NCBI GenBank assembly: GCA_025362735.1
Contig: JANYFL010000017.1
Span: 1-64,000 of the forward strand
DNA from: Betaproteobacteria bacterium
GTDB lineage: Bacteria > Pseudomonadota > Gammaproteobacteria > Burkholderiales > Burkholderiaceae_D
Direction of reading: 5' to 3'
DNA length: 64,000 bases
Shown here: one piece after another, positions 17,894-26,720 of the stretch
Layout of the letters: every line of letters starts with the position of its first letter
Numbering within the stretch: the first letter of the stretch is position 1
Made by a program: the position numbers and the translations under genes
The notes under the pieces: generated by a model
Database searches by the model: none
The model's input: the letters and a program-made list of their open reading frames with translations, nothing else
Told to the model about the DNA's origin: nothing

Positions 17894-19120
17894 ATGCGCG
17901 TAGAGCAAACGGAAATCCTCATCATCGGTGCAGGCCCTGCGGGTTCAGTGGCCGCAGGCTTGCTGCGCAAACAAGGGCGGCAAGTGCTGGTGATTGAGAA
18001 GGAATTGTTCCCACGCTTTTCCATCGGAGAAAGCTTGTTGCCCCAAAGCATGGAATACATCGAACAGGCTGGGTTTCTGCGAGATGTGATCGAAGCGGGA
18101 TTTCAATACAAGAATGGTGCGGCTTTCGTGCGCGAAAAGAAAGCCACGGCCTTCGATTTTCGTGACAAGTTTTCTCCCGGCTGGGGTACAACCTTCCAAG
18201 TGCAGCGCGCGCATTTTGATCAGGTACTGGCTCTGGCGGCCGAGAAGGCCGGTGCCGTGGTGCGCTATCAACATCAAGTCACCGCTGTGGATATCAGCGC
18301 TGATCGACCCTGCGTCCATGTGCGTTCACTCGATGGCGAAACCTATCAGATCAGTGCGCGCTTTTTGCTTGATGCCAGTGGTTTCGGGCGGGTCCTGCCG
18401 CGATTGCTGGATCTGGAAATGCCATCTGCCTTTCCGCTGCGCGGTGCTTATTTCACCCATGTGGAAGATCGCATCCCGCTCGGCACATTTGACCGCAACA
18501 AGATTCTGGTCAACGTTCATCCGCAGCACGTTGATGTCTGGTTCTGGACCATTCCGTTTTCCAATGGCCGCTGTTCGCAAGGGGTCGTCGCACGCAGTGA
18601 ATATCTCGAACAGTACGAGGGTACCGAGACTGAGCGCCTGCAGGCCATCATCGCGGAAACACCGACGCTCGCTGGCTTGCTCAAGGACGCGGTCTGGGAC
18701 ACCCCGGCACGCAAGCTCACCGGTTATGCCGCAAACGTCAAATCACTTTGGGGTAATGGTTTTGCCTTGCTCGGCAATGCGGGCGAGTTTCTTGACCCGG
18801 TGTTTTCCAGCGGCGTCACCATCGCCGTCAAATCTGCCAGCCTGGCAGCGATGGCCATCGAGCGTGAATTCAATGATGAGACGGTTGATTGGCAGGCTGA
18901 CTATGCAGATCCACTCAGGGCGGGCGTGGATACCTTTCGCGCCTTTGTCGAAAGCTGGTATTCCGGTGGCTTTCAGGACGTGATTTTTCATCCCGGACAG
19001 ACACCCGAAATCCGCCGCATGATCGCCGCGATTCTGGCGGGCTATGCCTGGGATAAAACGAATCCTTACGTTGCCGATCCGCGTCGCCTCAAAACTCTGG
19101 AGCAGCTTTGCGCCGTCTGA
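17894..19120 (+). CDS. FAD-dependent oxidoreductase, flavin-dependent halogenase-like
   Basis: A 408-residue flavoprotein. The FAD-binding GAGPAG is at residues 12-17, GESLLP near 47-52, and a second glycine-rich segment GNAGEFLDPVFSSGVT near 295. WFWTIP at residues 216-221 matches the WxWxIP motif of flavin-dependent halogenases, and FQYKNG places a lysine (K73) where halogenases keep their catalytic lysine. The same superfamily includes non-halogenating hydroxylases and reductases, so activity is not proven. Halogenated aryl polyenes (xanthomonadins) are known, so halogenation of the aryl head is a reasonable hypothesis. No ATP or NAD motif is present; a flavin reductase would be needed in trans. 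Confidence 0.84.
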   Translation: MRVEQTEILIIGAGPAGSVAAGLLRKQGRQVLVIEKELFPRFSIGESLLPQSMEYIEQAGFLRDVIEAGFQYKNGAAFVREKKATAFDFRDKFSPGWGTTFQVQRAHFDQVLALAAEKAGAVVRYQHQVTAVDISADRPCVHVRSLDGETYQISARFLLDASGFGRVLPRLLDLEMPSAFPLRGAYFTHVEDRIPLGTFDRNKILVNVHPQHVDVWFWTIPFSNGRCSQGVVARSEYLEQYEGTETERLQAIIAETPTLAGLLKDAVWDTPARKLTGYAANVKSLWGNGFALLGNAGEFLDPVFSSGVTIAVKSASLAAMAIEREFNDETVDWQADYADPLRAGVDTFRAFVESWYSGGFQDVIFHPGQTPEIRRMIAAILAGYAWDKTNPYVADPRRLKTLEQLCAV

Positions 19121-19716
19121 TTACGACTCTTCTTTTCATAGGGGCAGGTTTGATGGTCGGTTGCACGACTGCCTCGGTTGCGCCAACTGGTTTGACTTTG
19201 CCTGCCTTGAAACTGGCGCCGTCTTCAATGGGCGTCAACCTGACGCTGGTACAACGCCTGACGCTGGTGCGCGTGAAAGAGTTCAACCATATGCACAAGG
19301 ATGCGCCACGCAGTCTGGAAGCCCTCCTGGAAATCAATGCGGATCAAGTGCAGCTGGCAGCGATCGCGCTCGGTCAGCGCGTTCTCACGCTGACCTGGGA
19401 TGGAAGTACTTTGCAAGTTAAACGACATGCCCTGTTGCCTGCCGAAGTGGACGGGGTGCACGTGCTGCGCGATGTACAACTGGTTTACTGGCCAGAACAG
19501 GCTGTGCGCGCATCTTTGCCCAGCGGCTGGACCATTGAAGATCAAGCGCAGACCCGCATCCTGGCGCATGCAGGCGAAACGCAGGTCGAGATCAAGTATT
19601 CTGGCGTCCCGAGTTGGAGTGGCCGGGTCGAACTCGATAATCGCCTTGAGGGATATGTCCTGACCATTGACTCGCAAGTACAAGAGACTGGGCCGGATTC
19701 GTCAGCTACACACTGA
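19108..19716 (+). CDS. Outer-membrane lipoprotein of the APE cluster (DUF3261-like)
   Basis: A 202-residue lipoprotein. A signal peptide ends in the lipobox LMVGC, giving a lipidated cysteine at residue 19. The body is beta-rich with no catalytic motif (WDGSTLQVKRHALLP, then DVQLVYWP). Its place beside a LolA-like carrier and an MMPL exporter matches ApeN-type outer-membrane acceptors, which resemble LolB in role. The start is a TTG at 19108 with GGAG about six bases before it, overlapping the flavoprotein by 13 bp. No ATG lies close enough to keep the signal peptide. Confidence 0.8.
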   Translation: MRRLITTLLFIGAGLMVGCTTASVAPTGLTLPALKLAPSSMGVNLTLVQRLTLVRVKEFNHMHKDAPRSLEALLEINADQVQLAAIALGQRVLTLTWDGSTLQVKRHALLPAEVDGVHVLRDVQLVYWPEQAVRASLPSGWTIEDQAQTRILAHAGETQVEIKYSGVPSWSGRVELDNRLEGYVLTIDSQVQETGPDSSATH

Positions 19717-19742
19717 ATCAAAAAACGAAAATTGATCGCCCG

Positions 19743-20927
19743 ATGTCAACGCCTGTTTATCTCAATCAACTTGGCCTGGTGTGCGCGCTGGGCAATGGCC
19801 GGGCCGCAGTGCGTGCCGCCTTGTTTGATACAACACCGGGTGGTGTTGCGCCGAAAGCGGACGTGCTGCCAGGTCATACCTTGCATCTTGGCGCCGTCAA
19901 CACGGTACTGGCTGATCTTGATTTACTGCCGCCCGCGCAGCGCAGCCGTAACAATGCCTTGCTGTTGACGGCACTCGCACAGATTCGTCCAGCGGTGGAA
20001 TCCGCGATCAGTCAGTATGGCCGTGAGCGGGTAGGAATCGTGCTTGGTACCAGTACATCCGGCATCGCAGAAGCGGAACGAGCCATCGCTGAACAGGTTC
20101 ATTCAGGACAGCTTTCTCCCGGGTTCCATCTTGCTCAGCAAGAAATGGGATCCGGTGCAGAAGCACTGAGTGGGCTCTTGGGGCTTGCCGGACCCGCCTA
20201 TGTTATTTCGACTGCATGCTCCTCGAGTGCCAAGGCACTCGCCAGCGCAGCGCGTTTGCTACACACAGGAATTTGCGATGCGGTGTTGTGTGGTGGTGCC
20301 GATTCCTTGTGTGCCTTCACGATTGCCGGTTTCATGTCCCTGGAGTCAGTTAGTGTCAGTCGCTGCAATCCAATGAGCGCCAATCGTTGCGGCATCAATA
20401 TCGGCGAAAGTGCCGCGCTGTTTTTAATGACGCGCGAATCGGGTGCTGTGATGCTGGCAGGCTGGGGTGAGTCGTCCGATGCCCACCATATTTCTGCACC
20501 CGAACCAGAAGGGCGTGGGGCATTGACAGCTATGCGCATCGCGCTCGAACGTGCACAACTTAATATTGATGCGATTGATTACATCAATTTGCATGGCACG
20601 GCGACGCCGCAAAATGATGCAATGGAAAGTCGCGCAGTGGCCAGCTTGTTTGGTTTGAATACCCCGTGCAGTTCCACCAAGCCGTTGACTGGCCATACCC
20701 TCGGTGGTGCGGGCGCTATTGAAGCTGCGCTCGCATGGCTGGCGTTGACGGATAATCCAGAGGGCTTGCTACCTCCGCATTGGTGGGATGGCGTTGCCGA
20801 TCCTGCTTTACCTGCGATCTCTCTGGTTCAAGCGGGACAAAAACTGGGGCGTCACTTGCGATATGTGCTGAGCAATTCTTTTGCCTTTGGCGGTAATAAC
20901 GCGACTCTGATTTTGGGTAAAGTCTGA
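19743..20927 (+). CDS. apeO: Beta-ketoacyl-ACP synthase, catalytic partner of the chain-length factor (ApeO-like)
   Basis: A 394-residue condensing enzyme with a full triad: C159 (STACSSS), H284 (LHGTATP) and H318 (LTGHTLGG). It ends in the typical SNSFAFGGNNATLIL. It would condense malonyl-ACP with the aryl-acyl chain in successive rounds. In known APE systems the equivalent subunit pairs with an ApeC-type protein lacking the cysteine, here the gene at 7990, 11 kb upstream. The dehydratase gene follows after 7 bp. Confidence 0.91.
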   Translation: MSTPVYLNQLGLVCALGNGRAAVRAALFDTTPGGVAPKADVLPGHTLHLGAVNTVLADLDLLPPAQRSRNNALLLTALAQIRPAVESAISQYGRERVGIVLGTSTSGIAEAERAIAEQVHSGQLSPGFHLAQQEMGSGAEALSGLLGLAGPAYVISTACSSSAKALASAARLLHTGICDAVLCGGADSLCAFTIAGFMSLESVSVSRCNPMSANRCGINIGESAALFLMTRESGAVMLAGWGESSDAHHISAPEPEGRGALTAMRIALERAQLNIDAIDYINLHGTATPQNDAMESRAVASLFGLNTPCSSTKPLTGHTLGGAGAIEAALAWLALTDNPEGLLPPHWWDGVADPALPAISLVQAGQKLGRHLRYVLSNSFAFGGNNATLILGKV

Positions 20928-20934
20928 TGAGAAC

Positions 20935-21393
20935 ATGATGCGAACGCCGGTCACATTACCCATTCAGGAAATCGTTCCTCACTCCGGCGTGATGTGTCTA
21001 CTTCATCGTGCCGTTGAAGGTGACGAGGATAGTTTTGTCGCGGAAGTGGATGTGCGTTCTGAAGGACTTTTTGCCGAGGCGCCGGGTTGGATCGGGCTTG
21101 AGTATATGGGTCAAACCATTGCAGCCTGGGCCGGCTGGCAAGCGCGCCAACGTGGAGATGCTCCCAGAATCGGGTTTCTGCTCGGCAGCCGTCGTTATGA
21201 GTGTTCGGTACCTGTGTTTCCTGTCGGAAAGACGTTGCAGATAGAAATCCAGCGTAATTTTGTGGCCGAGAATGGTCTGGGACATTTCGATTGTCGTATC
21301 CGTATCGGCGACGAAACGGTCGCTACCGCAACCTTGACCGTGTTTGAGCCATCGAATGCAGAAGCCTTTCTGAAAGGACCCCAAGATGTCTGA
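20935..21393 (+). CDS. apeP: 3-hydroxyacyl-ACP dehydratase of the APE cluster (ApeP-like)
   Basis: A 152-residue hot-dog protein of the FabA/FabZ-like type. VPHSGVMCLLHR near residue 15 carries the histidine position, and WIGLEYMGQTIAAWAGWQA near 60 carries the glutamate-containing central helix. It would dehydrate 3-hydroxyacyl-ACP to trans-2-enoyl-ACP. No enoyl reductase is present in the operon, so double bonds accumulate as expected for a polyene. In characterised systems this subunit pairs with an ApeI-type dehydratase; here that partner is the C-terminal domain of the protein at 10699. It overlaps the reductase gene by 8 bp. Confidence 0.88.
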   Translation: MMRTPVTLPIQEIVPHSGVMCLLHRAVEGDEDSFVAEVDVRSEGLFAEAPGWIGLEYMGQTIAAWAGWQARQRGDAPRIGFLLGSRRYECSVPVFPVGKTLQIEIQRNFVAENGLGHFDCRIRIGDETVATATLTVFEPSNAEAFLKGPQDV

Positions 21394-22117
21394 TCGCACA
21401 GTACTGGTGACCGGTTCCAGCCGGGGCATCGGTCGCGCCATTGCCTTGCGGCTGGCACGAGATGGGTACGACATCGTCTTGCATTGTCGAAACCGCATCG
21501 ATGAGGCGGAAGCCGTCGCACTCCAGATTCGTGATCTTAAACGGGCAGTACGCATACTTCAGTTTGATGTGGCTGATCGTGCAGCAGCGGCGCAACTCTT
21601 ATTGTCGGATGTGGAAGCGCACGGCTGTTATTACGGTGTGGTTTGCAATGCGGGGATTGCTCGCGACAATGCTTTTCCTGCAATGCCAGGCGAGGATTGG
21701 GACGCCGTCATTCATACCAATCTGGATGCGTTTTATAACGTGCTCAATCCTCTGACCATGCCCCTGGTGCGGCGACGCCAGCCGGGCCGTATCGTTACGC
21801 TATCCTCAGTCTCAGGCATCATGGGCAATCGGGGTCAAGTCAATTACAGTGCAGCCAAGGCCGGGATCATTGGTGCCAGCAAGGCCCTCGCGTTGGAACT
21901 GGCCAGTCGTGGTATTACCGTCAATTGTGTGGCACCAGGCCTGATCGCGACCGAGATGGTGGATGAACAAATCCTGACTGAAGCGCTGAAACTGATTCCA
22001 GCGCAGCGCGTGGGTCAGCCCGAAGAAGTCGCCGCAGTGGTCAGCTTTTTAATGCACGAAGATGCCGCTTACATCACTCGGCAGGTCATCTCGGTCAATG
22101 GGGGAATGGTGGGATGA
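21386..22117 (+). CDS. apeQ: 3-oxoacyl-ACP reductase, FabG family (ApeQ-like)
   Basis: A 243-residue SDR ketoreductase. It has TGSSRGIG (residues 10-17), CNAG near 90, catalytic serines in LSSVSG near 138, YSAAK (Y and K, near 153-157), and the ending VISVNGGMVG seen in FabG proteins. It would reduce 3-ketoacyl-ACP with NADPH in each elongation cycle. Start and stop both overlap neighbours (8 bp upstream, ATGA downstream). Confidence 0.92.
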   Translation: MSDRTVLVTGSSRGIGRAIALRLARDGYDIVLHCRNRIDEAEAVALQIRDLKRAVRILQFDVADRAAAAQLLLSDVEAHGCYYGVVCNAGIARDNAFPAMPGEDWDAVIHTNLDAFYNVLNPLTMPLVRRRQPGRIVTLSSVSGIMGNRGQVNYSAAKAGIIGASKALALELASRGITVNCVAPGLIATEMVDEQILTEALKLIPAQRVGQPEEVAAVVSFLMHEDAAYITRQVISVNGGMVG

Positions 22118-23370
22118 AGACGGAAAAAAATACAAGAAAAAAACGCGTCGTCATTACCGGCATCGGTGCAATCAGTCCGCTCGGTCACGACTGGCCGACC
22201 GTGGAAACGCATCTGCGCTCGGGCCGTAATGCCGTGCAAGTGATGGAGGCGTGGAAGGAATATGAAGGCCTGAATACTTGTGTGGGCGTTCCAAGCGCCT
22301 CTTTCGAATTGCCTGCTCATTACAACCGCAAGAACACGCGCAGTATGGGACGCGTTGCGCTCATGGCAACCCGTGCTTCTGAAATGGCGCTGAGTGATGC
22401 CGGTCTGCTGGGTGATGATTTGGTCAAGAGCGGACAAATGGGAATAGCCTATGGCTCCTGCTCGGGCTCGCCAGTGAGTACAGGTGATTTTGGTCGCATG
22501 ATGATTGACAAGACGACTGAGGGTATAACTGCAACGACTTATATCCGCATGATGGCCCACACTGCAGCGGTCAATATCGGCGTCTTTCTTGGCTTGACGG
22601 GACGCATCGTAACGACGACCAGTGCCTGTACTTCAAGTAGCCAGGGTATCGGCTATGCCTACGAAACGATCCAGTCTGGTAAACAGATTGCCATGCTGGC
22701 TGGCGGTGCGGAAGAACTGGATGCGAGCCAGGCTGCTGTTTTCGATACCCTCTTTGCCACGAGCGTCAAACACAATCAGACCCCAGAATTGACTCCAAGC
22801 CCCTTTAATGCGGATCGCGATGGTTTGGTATTGGGTGAAGGTGCATGCACATTTGTATTGGAGGAACTGGATCATGCTTGTGCACGTGGCGCTCCCATTT
22901 ACGCTGAAGTGATTGGCTACGGCACCAATAGCGACGGCTCTCATGTGACCCAGCCGAATAGCGTAACCATGGAGACGGCAATGCGGCTGGCTTTGAGCGA
23001 TGCCGAACTCGATGCATCCGATATTGGCTATGTCAATGCGCATGGCACTGCGACTGATCATGGGGATGTTGCTGAAACGCAAGCGACCCAACGTGTTTTT
23101 GGCGAACGCATACCGATCTCTTCGCTCAAGAGCTATATGGGTCATACCTTGGGCGCATGCGGCGCGCTGGAAGCATGGATGAGTATCGAGATGATGCGCA
23201 CGGGCTGGTTTGCACCGACGCTGAATCTTGCTTCAGTTGATCCCCGTTGCGGGACGCTGGATTACATTACGGGCACAGGGCGAGAATTGCAAACGGACTT
23301 GGTCATGAGTAACAACTTTGCTTTTGGAGGGATCAATACTGCATTGATTTTTCACCGTTGGCAGGATTGA
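22114..23370 (+). CDS. apeR: Beta-ketoacyl-ACP synthase, second ketosynthase of the APE cluster (ApeR-like)
   Basis: A 418-residue FabF-type enzyme with triad C172 (TSACTSSS), H310 (AHGTATD) and H344 (MGHTLG), and the usual ITGIGAISPLG start after a basic N-terminus. In known APE systems this homodimeric ketosynthase is distinct from the ApeO-ApeC pair and may act on early chain extension. The ATG overlaps the reductase stop (ATGA). It is longer than the ketosynthase at 19743 and only distantly similar to it, so this is not a recent duplication. Confidence 0.92.
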   Translation: MKTEKNTRKKRVVITGIGAISPLGHDWPTVETHLRSGRNAVQVMEAWKEYEGLNTCVGVPSASFELPAHYNRKNTRSMGRVALMATRASEMALSDAGLLGDDLVKSGQMGIAYGSCSGSPVSTGDFGRMMIDKTTEGITATTYIRMMAHTAAVNIGVFLGLTGRIVTTTSACTSSSQGIGYAYETIQSGKQIAMLAGGAEELDASQAAVFDTLFATSVKHNQTPELTPSPFNADRDGLVLGEGACTFVLEELDHACARGAPIYAEVIGYGTNSDGSHVTQPNSVTMETAMRLALSDAELDASDIGYVNAHGTATDHGDVAETQATQRVFGERIPISSLKSYMGHTLGACGALEAWMSIEMMRTGWFAPTLNLASVDPRCGTLDYITGTGRELQTDLVMSNNFAFGGINTALIFHRWQD

Positions 23371-23400
23371 TTTTTTGCAGTATTTAAAATAGGGAGAACC

Positions 23401-23847
23401 ATGAAAAAGATAATGACCTATGGATTGATTTGCGGCGTGCTCGCAACTTCTGCAATACCTGCTCTGGCACGAGATACCTTGTTGAATCTTCCTTGGACCG
23501 ATGTTTTTTCCATGCCTGAAGCACAGAAAAAACTGGATGGCTCAATCAAGTTTTTCTTCTCTGGCCAAGAGACGCCGAAAATACTAAAAAAGATGGGAGA
23601 AGGGGTTTCCAATCGGAAGACCAGTGGGTTCGCCAAGTCTGATGAAAATGCTTGTAAATGGGCTGCACTATCTGCCTTGATCGCTTTTCAAGATTCGGCC
23701 AAGAAAGAGGGTGCAAACGCTGTGGTCGATTTAGTGGGCTATTACAAGCGCAATGAAACGCAGGCCGATAAACTCTATGAGTGCCATGTGGGTGCACTTA
23801 TTGTCGGTGTGACTTTGAAGGGCAACTACGCGCAGATTGAGGAATAA
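23401..23847 (+). CDS. Secreted small protein of unknown function (mis-named 'excinuclease-like')
   Basis: A 148-residue protein with a signal peptide (about 1-23, cut near ALA-RD), so probably periplasmic. It contains two cysteines, in DENACKWAALSALI and LYECHVGA, which could form a disulfide. The segment AKKEGANAVVDLVGYYKRN resembles small secreted proteins sometimes labelled excinuclease subunit without reason; nothing here suggests DNA repair. GGGAGAACC before the ATG at 23401 gives a good start. It lies between the last ketosynthase and the phosphopantetheinyl transferase, so it is part of the operon. Confidence 0.75.
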   Translation: MKKIMTYGLICGVLATSAIPALARDTLLNLPWTDVFSMPEAQKKLDGSIKFFFSGQETPKILKKMGEGVSNRKTSGFAKSDENACKWAALSALIAFQDSAKKEGANAVVDLVGYYKRNETQADKLYECHVGALIVGVTLKGNYAQIEE

Positions 23848-23854
23848 GCTGTCA

Positions 23855-24544
23855 ATGCTGTTTGTGGCGCTTGCGAGTCGTGAAATACTTTTGCGCGAGT
23901 TCGACGGTAATCGTGATCTGGTCTGGAGTGAATCAGAAAAAACGCGGCTTGATCAATATAAAACGCTAGCGCAACGCCAGCGCTTGATTGCAGGTCACGG
24001 CTTGGCGAGACGTGTCCTTGTGGAGCATCTCGGTAGTGAACTCAGCGATTGGCGATTGAACGCGGCCTCCGGTGAACCTCCAGGCGTTGCCGATCATCCC
24101 GATCTATATCTTTCCTTGACACATAGTGGTGAGTGGTATGCATGCGCCTTGTCTGATCAACCCATTGGGGTCGACATTGAAGTATTGAAAACTCAGCGTG
24201 ATGTGCCTGCAATGGCGGAGATCATTTGCAATAAAGCCGAAATTCATCAACTGAGCGATCTAAATGAGGCCAAACAAGCGAGCCACTTTGCACGACTCTG
24301 GACTCTTAAAGAAGCCGCCTTGAAGCAACAAGGACTAGGACTGGATTTCAATCGCATGCGCCAACTTGTGCCGGTCATTTCAACGGGCATCGAGGCGCAT
24401 GCTGTCACTTGGTTTGATCGACCAACAGGACTGGTGGTCGCCCTGGCTTCCCCGATTTCGGATAGGGTTCAGCCGCAATGGCCAGATGAATTCCAACCAA
24501 AAGAAATCGACCGCTGGGTTTTTACAACCTGCATCAATGAATGA
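23855..24544 (+). CDS. 4'-phosphopantetheinyl transferase, Sfp type
   Basis: A 229-residue Sfp/AcpT-type enzyme. The magnesium-binding motif GVDIE has D107 and E109, and WTLKEAALK has E153 and K152-like residues. LSLTHSGEWYACAL precedes it as in the family. It transfers the phosphopantetheine arm from CoA to the carrier serines, here presumably those of the two APE carrier proteins. The ATG at 23855 has GAGGAA about 10 bases upstream; a TTG at 23837 inside the previous gene is the alternative. It ends the operon and faces the AsmA gene tail to tail across 60 bp with no obvious terminator. Confidence 0.91.
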   Translation: MLFVALASREILLREFDGNRDLVWSESEKTRLDQYKTLAQRQRLIAGHGLARRVLVEHLGSELSDWRLNAASGEPPGVADHPDLYLSLTHSGEWYACALSDQPIGVDIEVLKTQRDVPAMAEIICNKAEIHQLSDLNEAKQASHFARLWTLKEAALKQQGLGLDFNRMRQLVPVISTGIEAHAVTWFDRPTGLVVALASPISDRVQPQWPDEFQPKEIDRWVFTTCINE

Positions 24545-24604
24545 TGAATTGGGTTTGAATTTCGCTCTGGGAAAACGGCAGCGTTTAGACCACAGAATCG
24601 ATCT

Positions 24605-26635
24605 TTACTTGGACGCTTTAAGCTTTTCCGGGGAATTGGTTTTGACGGATGTGGTCTTCGCAGCGTCCATATTTCGCACGGGGACATTTTTGATGTGATT
24701 CAGCAGTGCTGTACAACTACTGTCTTTACCAGGCCCGGTTTCGAACAATGGAATCAGCGCCGCTAACGGATTGATCAAGCCCAACAGGATTGCACTGCCA
24801 GCGCGCAAGGTGAGCAGGCCCTTATCCGGGCCGATGTCGGGATGGGAAAAGGGTCCGCGCACATGCATAGGAACACGCAAGGTCAGCAGACTTTTGTCTT
24901 TCGGTACCGGCAAGACTTTCAGGTCCAGATTTTCAGTGGCAAAGTTGGTTGGACCTTGAACGGTGACGATGGTGTCGGTGGTGTCAAACACAAACGCATG
25001 CGGGGTCATCACTCCGTTTTTTACCTCGAGATCGGCAACGCCGCAGCGGATCCGAACTGATCGGTCACCACGAATCAAAAAGCCTAGCGCTTCAAACGCA
25101 TCCAGATCGAGCAGTTCGAGCTGGAGGTTACTGATTGTGCCGCGACCCATGGCGAGTTGGATTGTTCCGGTGCTGGTGCCGAGCAAGGCGGCAATGGAAT
25201 TGCCTTGGCCATTCAGGATGATCTTGCCGTTAACGTTGCCGAGCGCAGCTTTCGAGTCGCGCAGGCTTGGCAGTAACTGAACCAACTGTAAGTTGCGGAA
25301 CTTGCCGTCGATACGACCCTGCATCGGATTGGTTTGACCATCAATGCGGATTTCATTGCTGAGTTCACCATTGGCAAAACCAAAACGCAATGGCGCAAGT
25401 GTGAGTATCTTGTCCTTCACGATAAGGCGACCGTTGAGATTGTCGAAGGGTAATGCGGCCAGATTGCGGACTTGCTTGGCTTCGAAATTGAGATCGGCAT
25501 CGAGGGTATCCCATCGCGCGCTCTCGAATTGTTTTTGCGGCAGCATGCGATGCACGGCTTTAGTTGCTGATTTTTCTTCAGTAGTAGCGCTGGCAGTCGG
25601 CGTTTTTCCGATCAATGGGCCGATATCTTTGAGGTCAAGGTGAGGTGAATAGACTTTCCCGCTGAGAAAAGGACGTTGTGGACGCCGCGCATTGCGTGGT
25701 TCAAACGTGACTGAGCCGCCGATTTCACTTTGTCCCAGTTGACCGGTGAAGTCATCGTAATACCAGATGCCTTCGTTCAAGCTGACGCGGCCCTCGGTAC
25801 GATAGGGTGGCGTGTCAGGCAGGCCGATGTGCGCAATTTCATACCACTCCCCCATCGAGGCGCCACTGACTTTCAACTTGACGCTAACCACCCTGGGTTC
25901 AAGCAGGCCGGTCACCGAACCTTGGGCATCGACCCGGGTTTGTCCGATGCTACCGTGCAGATCAAGGTCATAGGCCATCGACGTATCGTGCAAACGCAGG
26001 ACATCCGCACCTCGCCCGTGTGCGACCAGCGTGAGTCCCCTCCAGGTTCCTGTGGCGGCAACAACAATGTGGTTGCTCTGGTCCTCCGCAGTTACAGTTT
26101 TGAGGTCAGCCTGAATATTGGTTTTAAGATGGCTGGCGAGATAGCTGATGCGACCGCTGTTGAGTTTCAGCGAACCGATCTTGAACGGTAAGTTGCGGTC
26201 CTCTTTTTGGTTGGTATCAATCGCCCAGTTATGCCGGCCATCTTCTAGAATTTCGAATTCGGCGTCGGGTTTGTCCAATATCAGATAGGGTAAATAAACT
26301 TCGCCGGTCAGCAAGCGCCATACTGCGATCCCAGCGTCGAGCCGATCCGTCGTGAACATCTCTGGCCGCTGTGCCCAATCCGGATTGCCCAAGCGGAGGC
26401 GCTCTGCAGTGATATGCGTTCCATCAGAATGGAACAAGCCCCAATACAGCGTCAGGTCGCCATCCAGCTTTAGAGATCGTCCAGTGGACGTCTGTACTTT
26501 TTGTTCGATCCAGCCCCGTAAAGAATTAAGATTCCACGGAACCGAAAAAGACAGCAAAAAGGCAACGATCAGTGCGCTTGTAATGAGAGGGGCGGTCCAT
26601 GAACGAGAGGACCAACGATGCTTGGTGACATTCAT
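24605..26635 (-). CDS. AsmA family protein
   Basis: A 676-residue protein with one N-terminal membrane segment (about 13-33) followed by a long periplasmic region. The N-terminal part (SLRGWIEQKVQTSTGRSLKL, then LRLGNPDWA) and the C-terminal LDLKVLPVPKDKSLLTLRVP are AsmA signatures. AsmA-like proteins are linked to lipid transport between the membranes and outer-membrane homeostasis; the precise role here is unknown. It is the last gene of the minus-strand block from trmJ, but 85 bp separates it from dut, so it may have its own promoter. Confidence 0.85.
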   Translation of the reverse strand: MNVTKHRWSSRSWTAPLITSALIVAFLLSFSVPWNLNSLRGWIEQKVQTSTGRSLKLDGDLTLYWGLFHSDGTHITAERLRLGNPDWAQRPEMFTTDRLDAGIAVWRLLTGEVYLPYLILDKPDAEFEILEDGRHNWAIDTNQKEDRNLPFKIGSLKLNSGRISYLASHLKTNIQADLKTVTAEDQSNHIVVAATGTWRGLTLVAHGRGADVLRLHDTSMAYDLDLHGSIGQTRVDAQGSVTGLLEPRVVSVKLKVSGASMGEWYEIAHIGLPDTPPYRTEGRVSLNEGIWYYDDFTGQLGQSEIGGSVTFEPRNARRPQRPFLSGKVYSPHLDLKDIGPLIGKTPTASATTEEKSATKAVHRMLPQKQFESARWDTLDADLNFEAKQVRNLAALPFDNLNGRLIVKDKILTLAPLRFGFANGELSNEIRIDGQTNPMQGRIDGKFRNLQLVQLLPSLRDSKAALGNVNGKIILNGQGNSIAALLGTSTGTIQLAMGRGTISNLQLELLDLDAFEALGFLIRGDRSVRIRCGVADLEVKNGVMTPHAFVFDTTDTIVTVQGPTNFATENLDLKVLPVPKDKSLLTLRVPMHVRGPFSHPDIGPDKGLLTLRAGSAILLGLINPLAALIPLFETGPGKDSSCTALLNHIKNVPVRNMDAAKTTSVKTNSPEKLKASK

Positions 26636-26720
26636 GATGCCCCATCATATCGTCCCGCTTTATTTCATGCTGTAGGAGGCATGTACGCAGCCTTGTCGGT
26701 ATCTAGGCCGCAAAAACTGA

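Noticed and set aside
23401-23847. Calling the secreted protein an excinuclease subunit
   Set aside because: It is a short exported protein without an ATPase or zinc motif; the label is a database habit.
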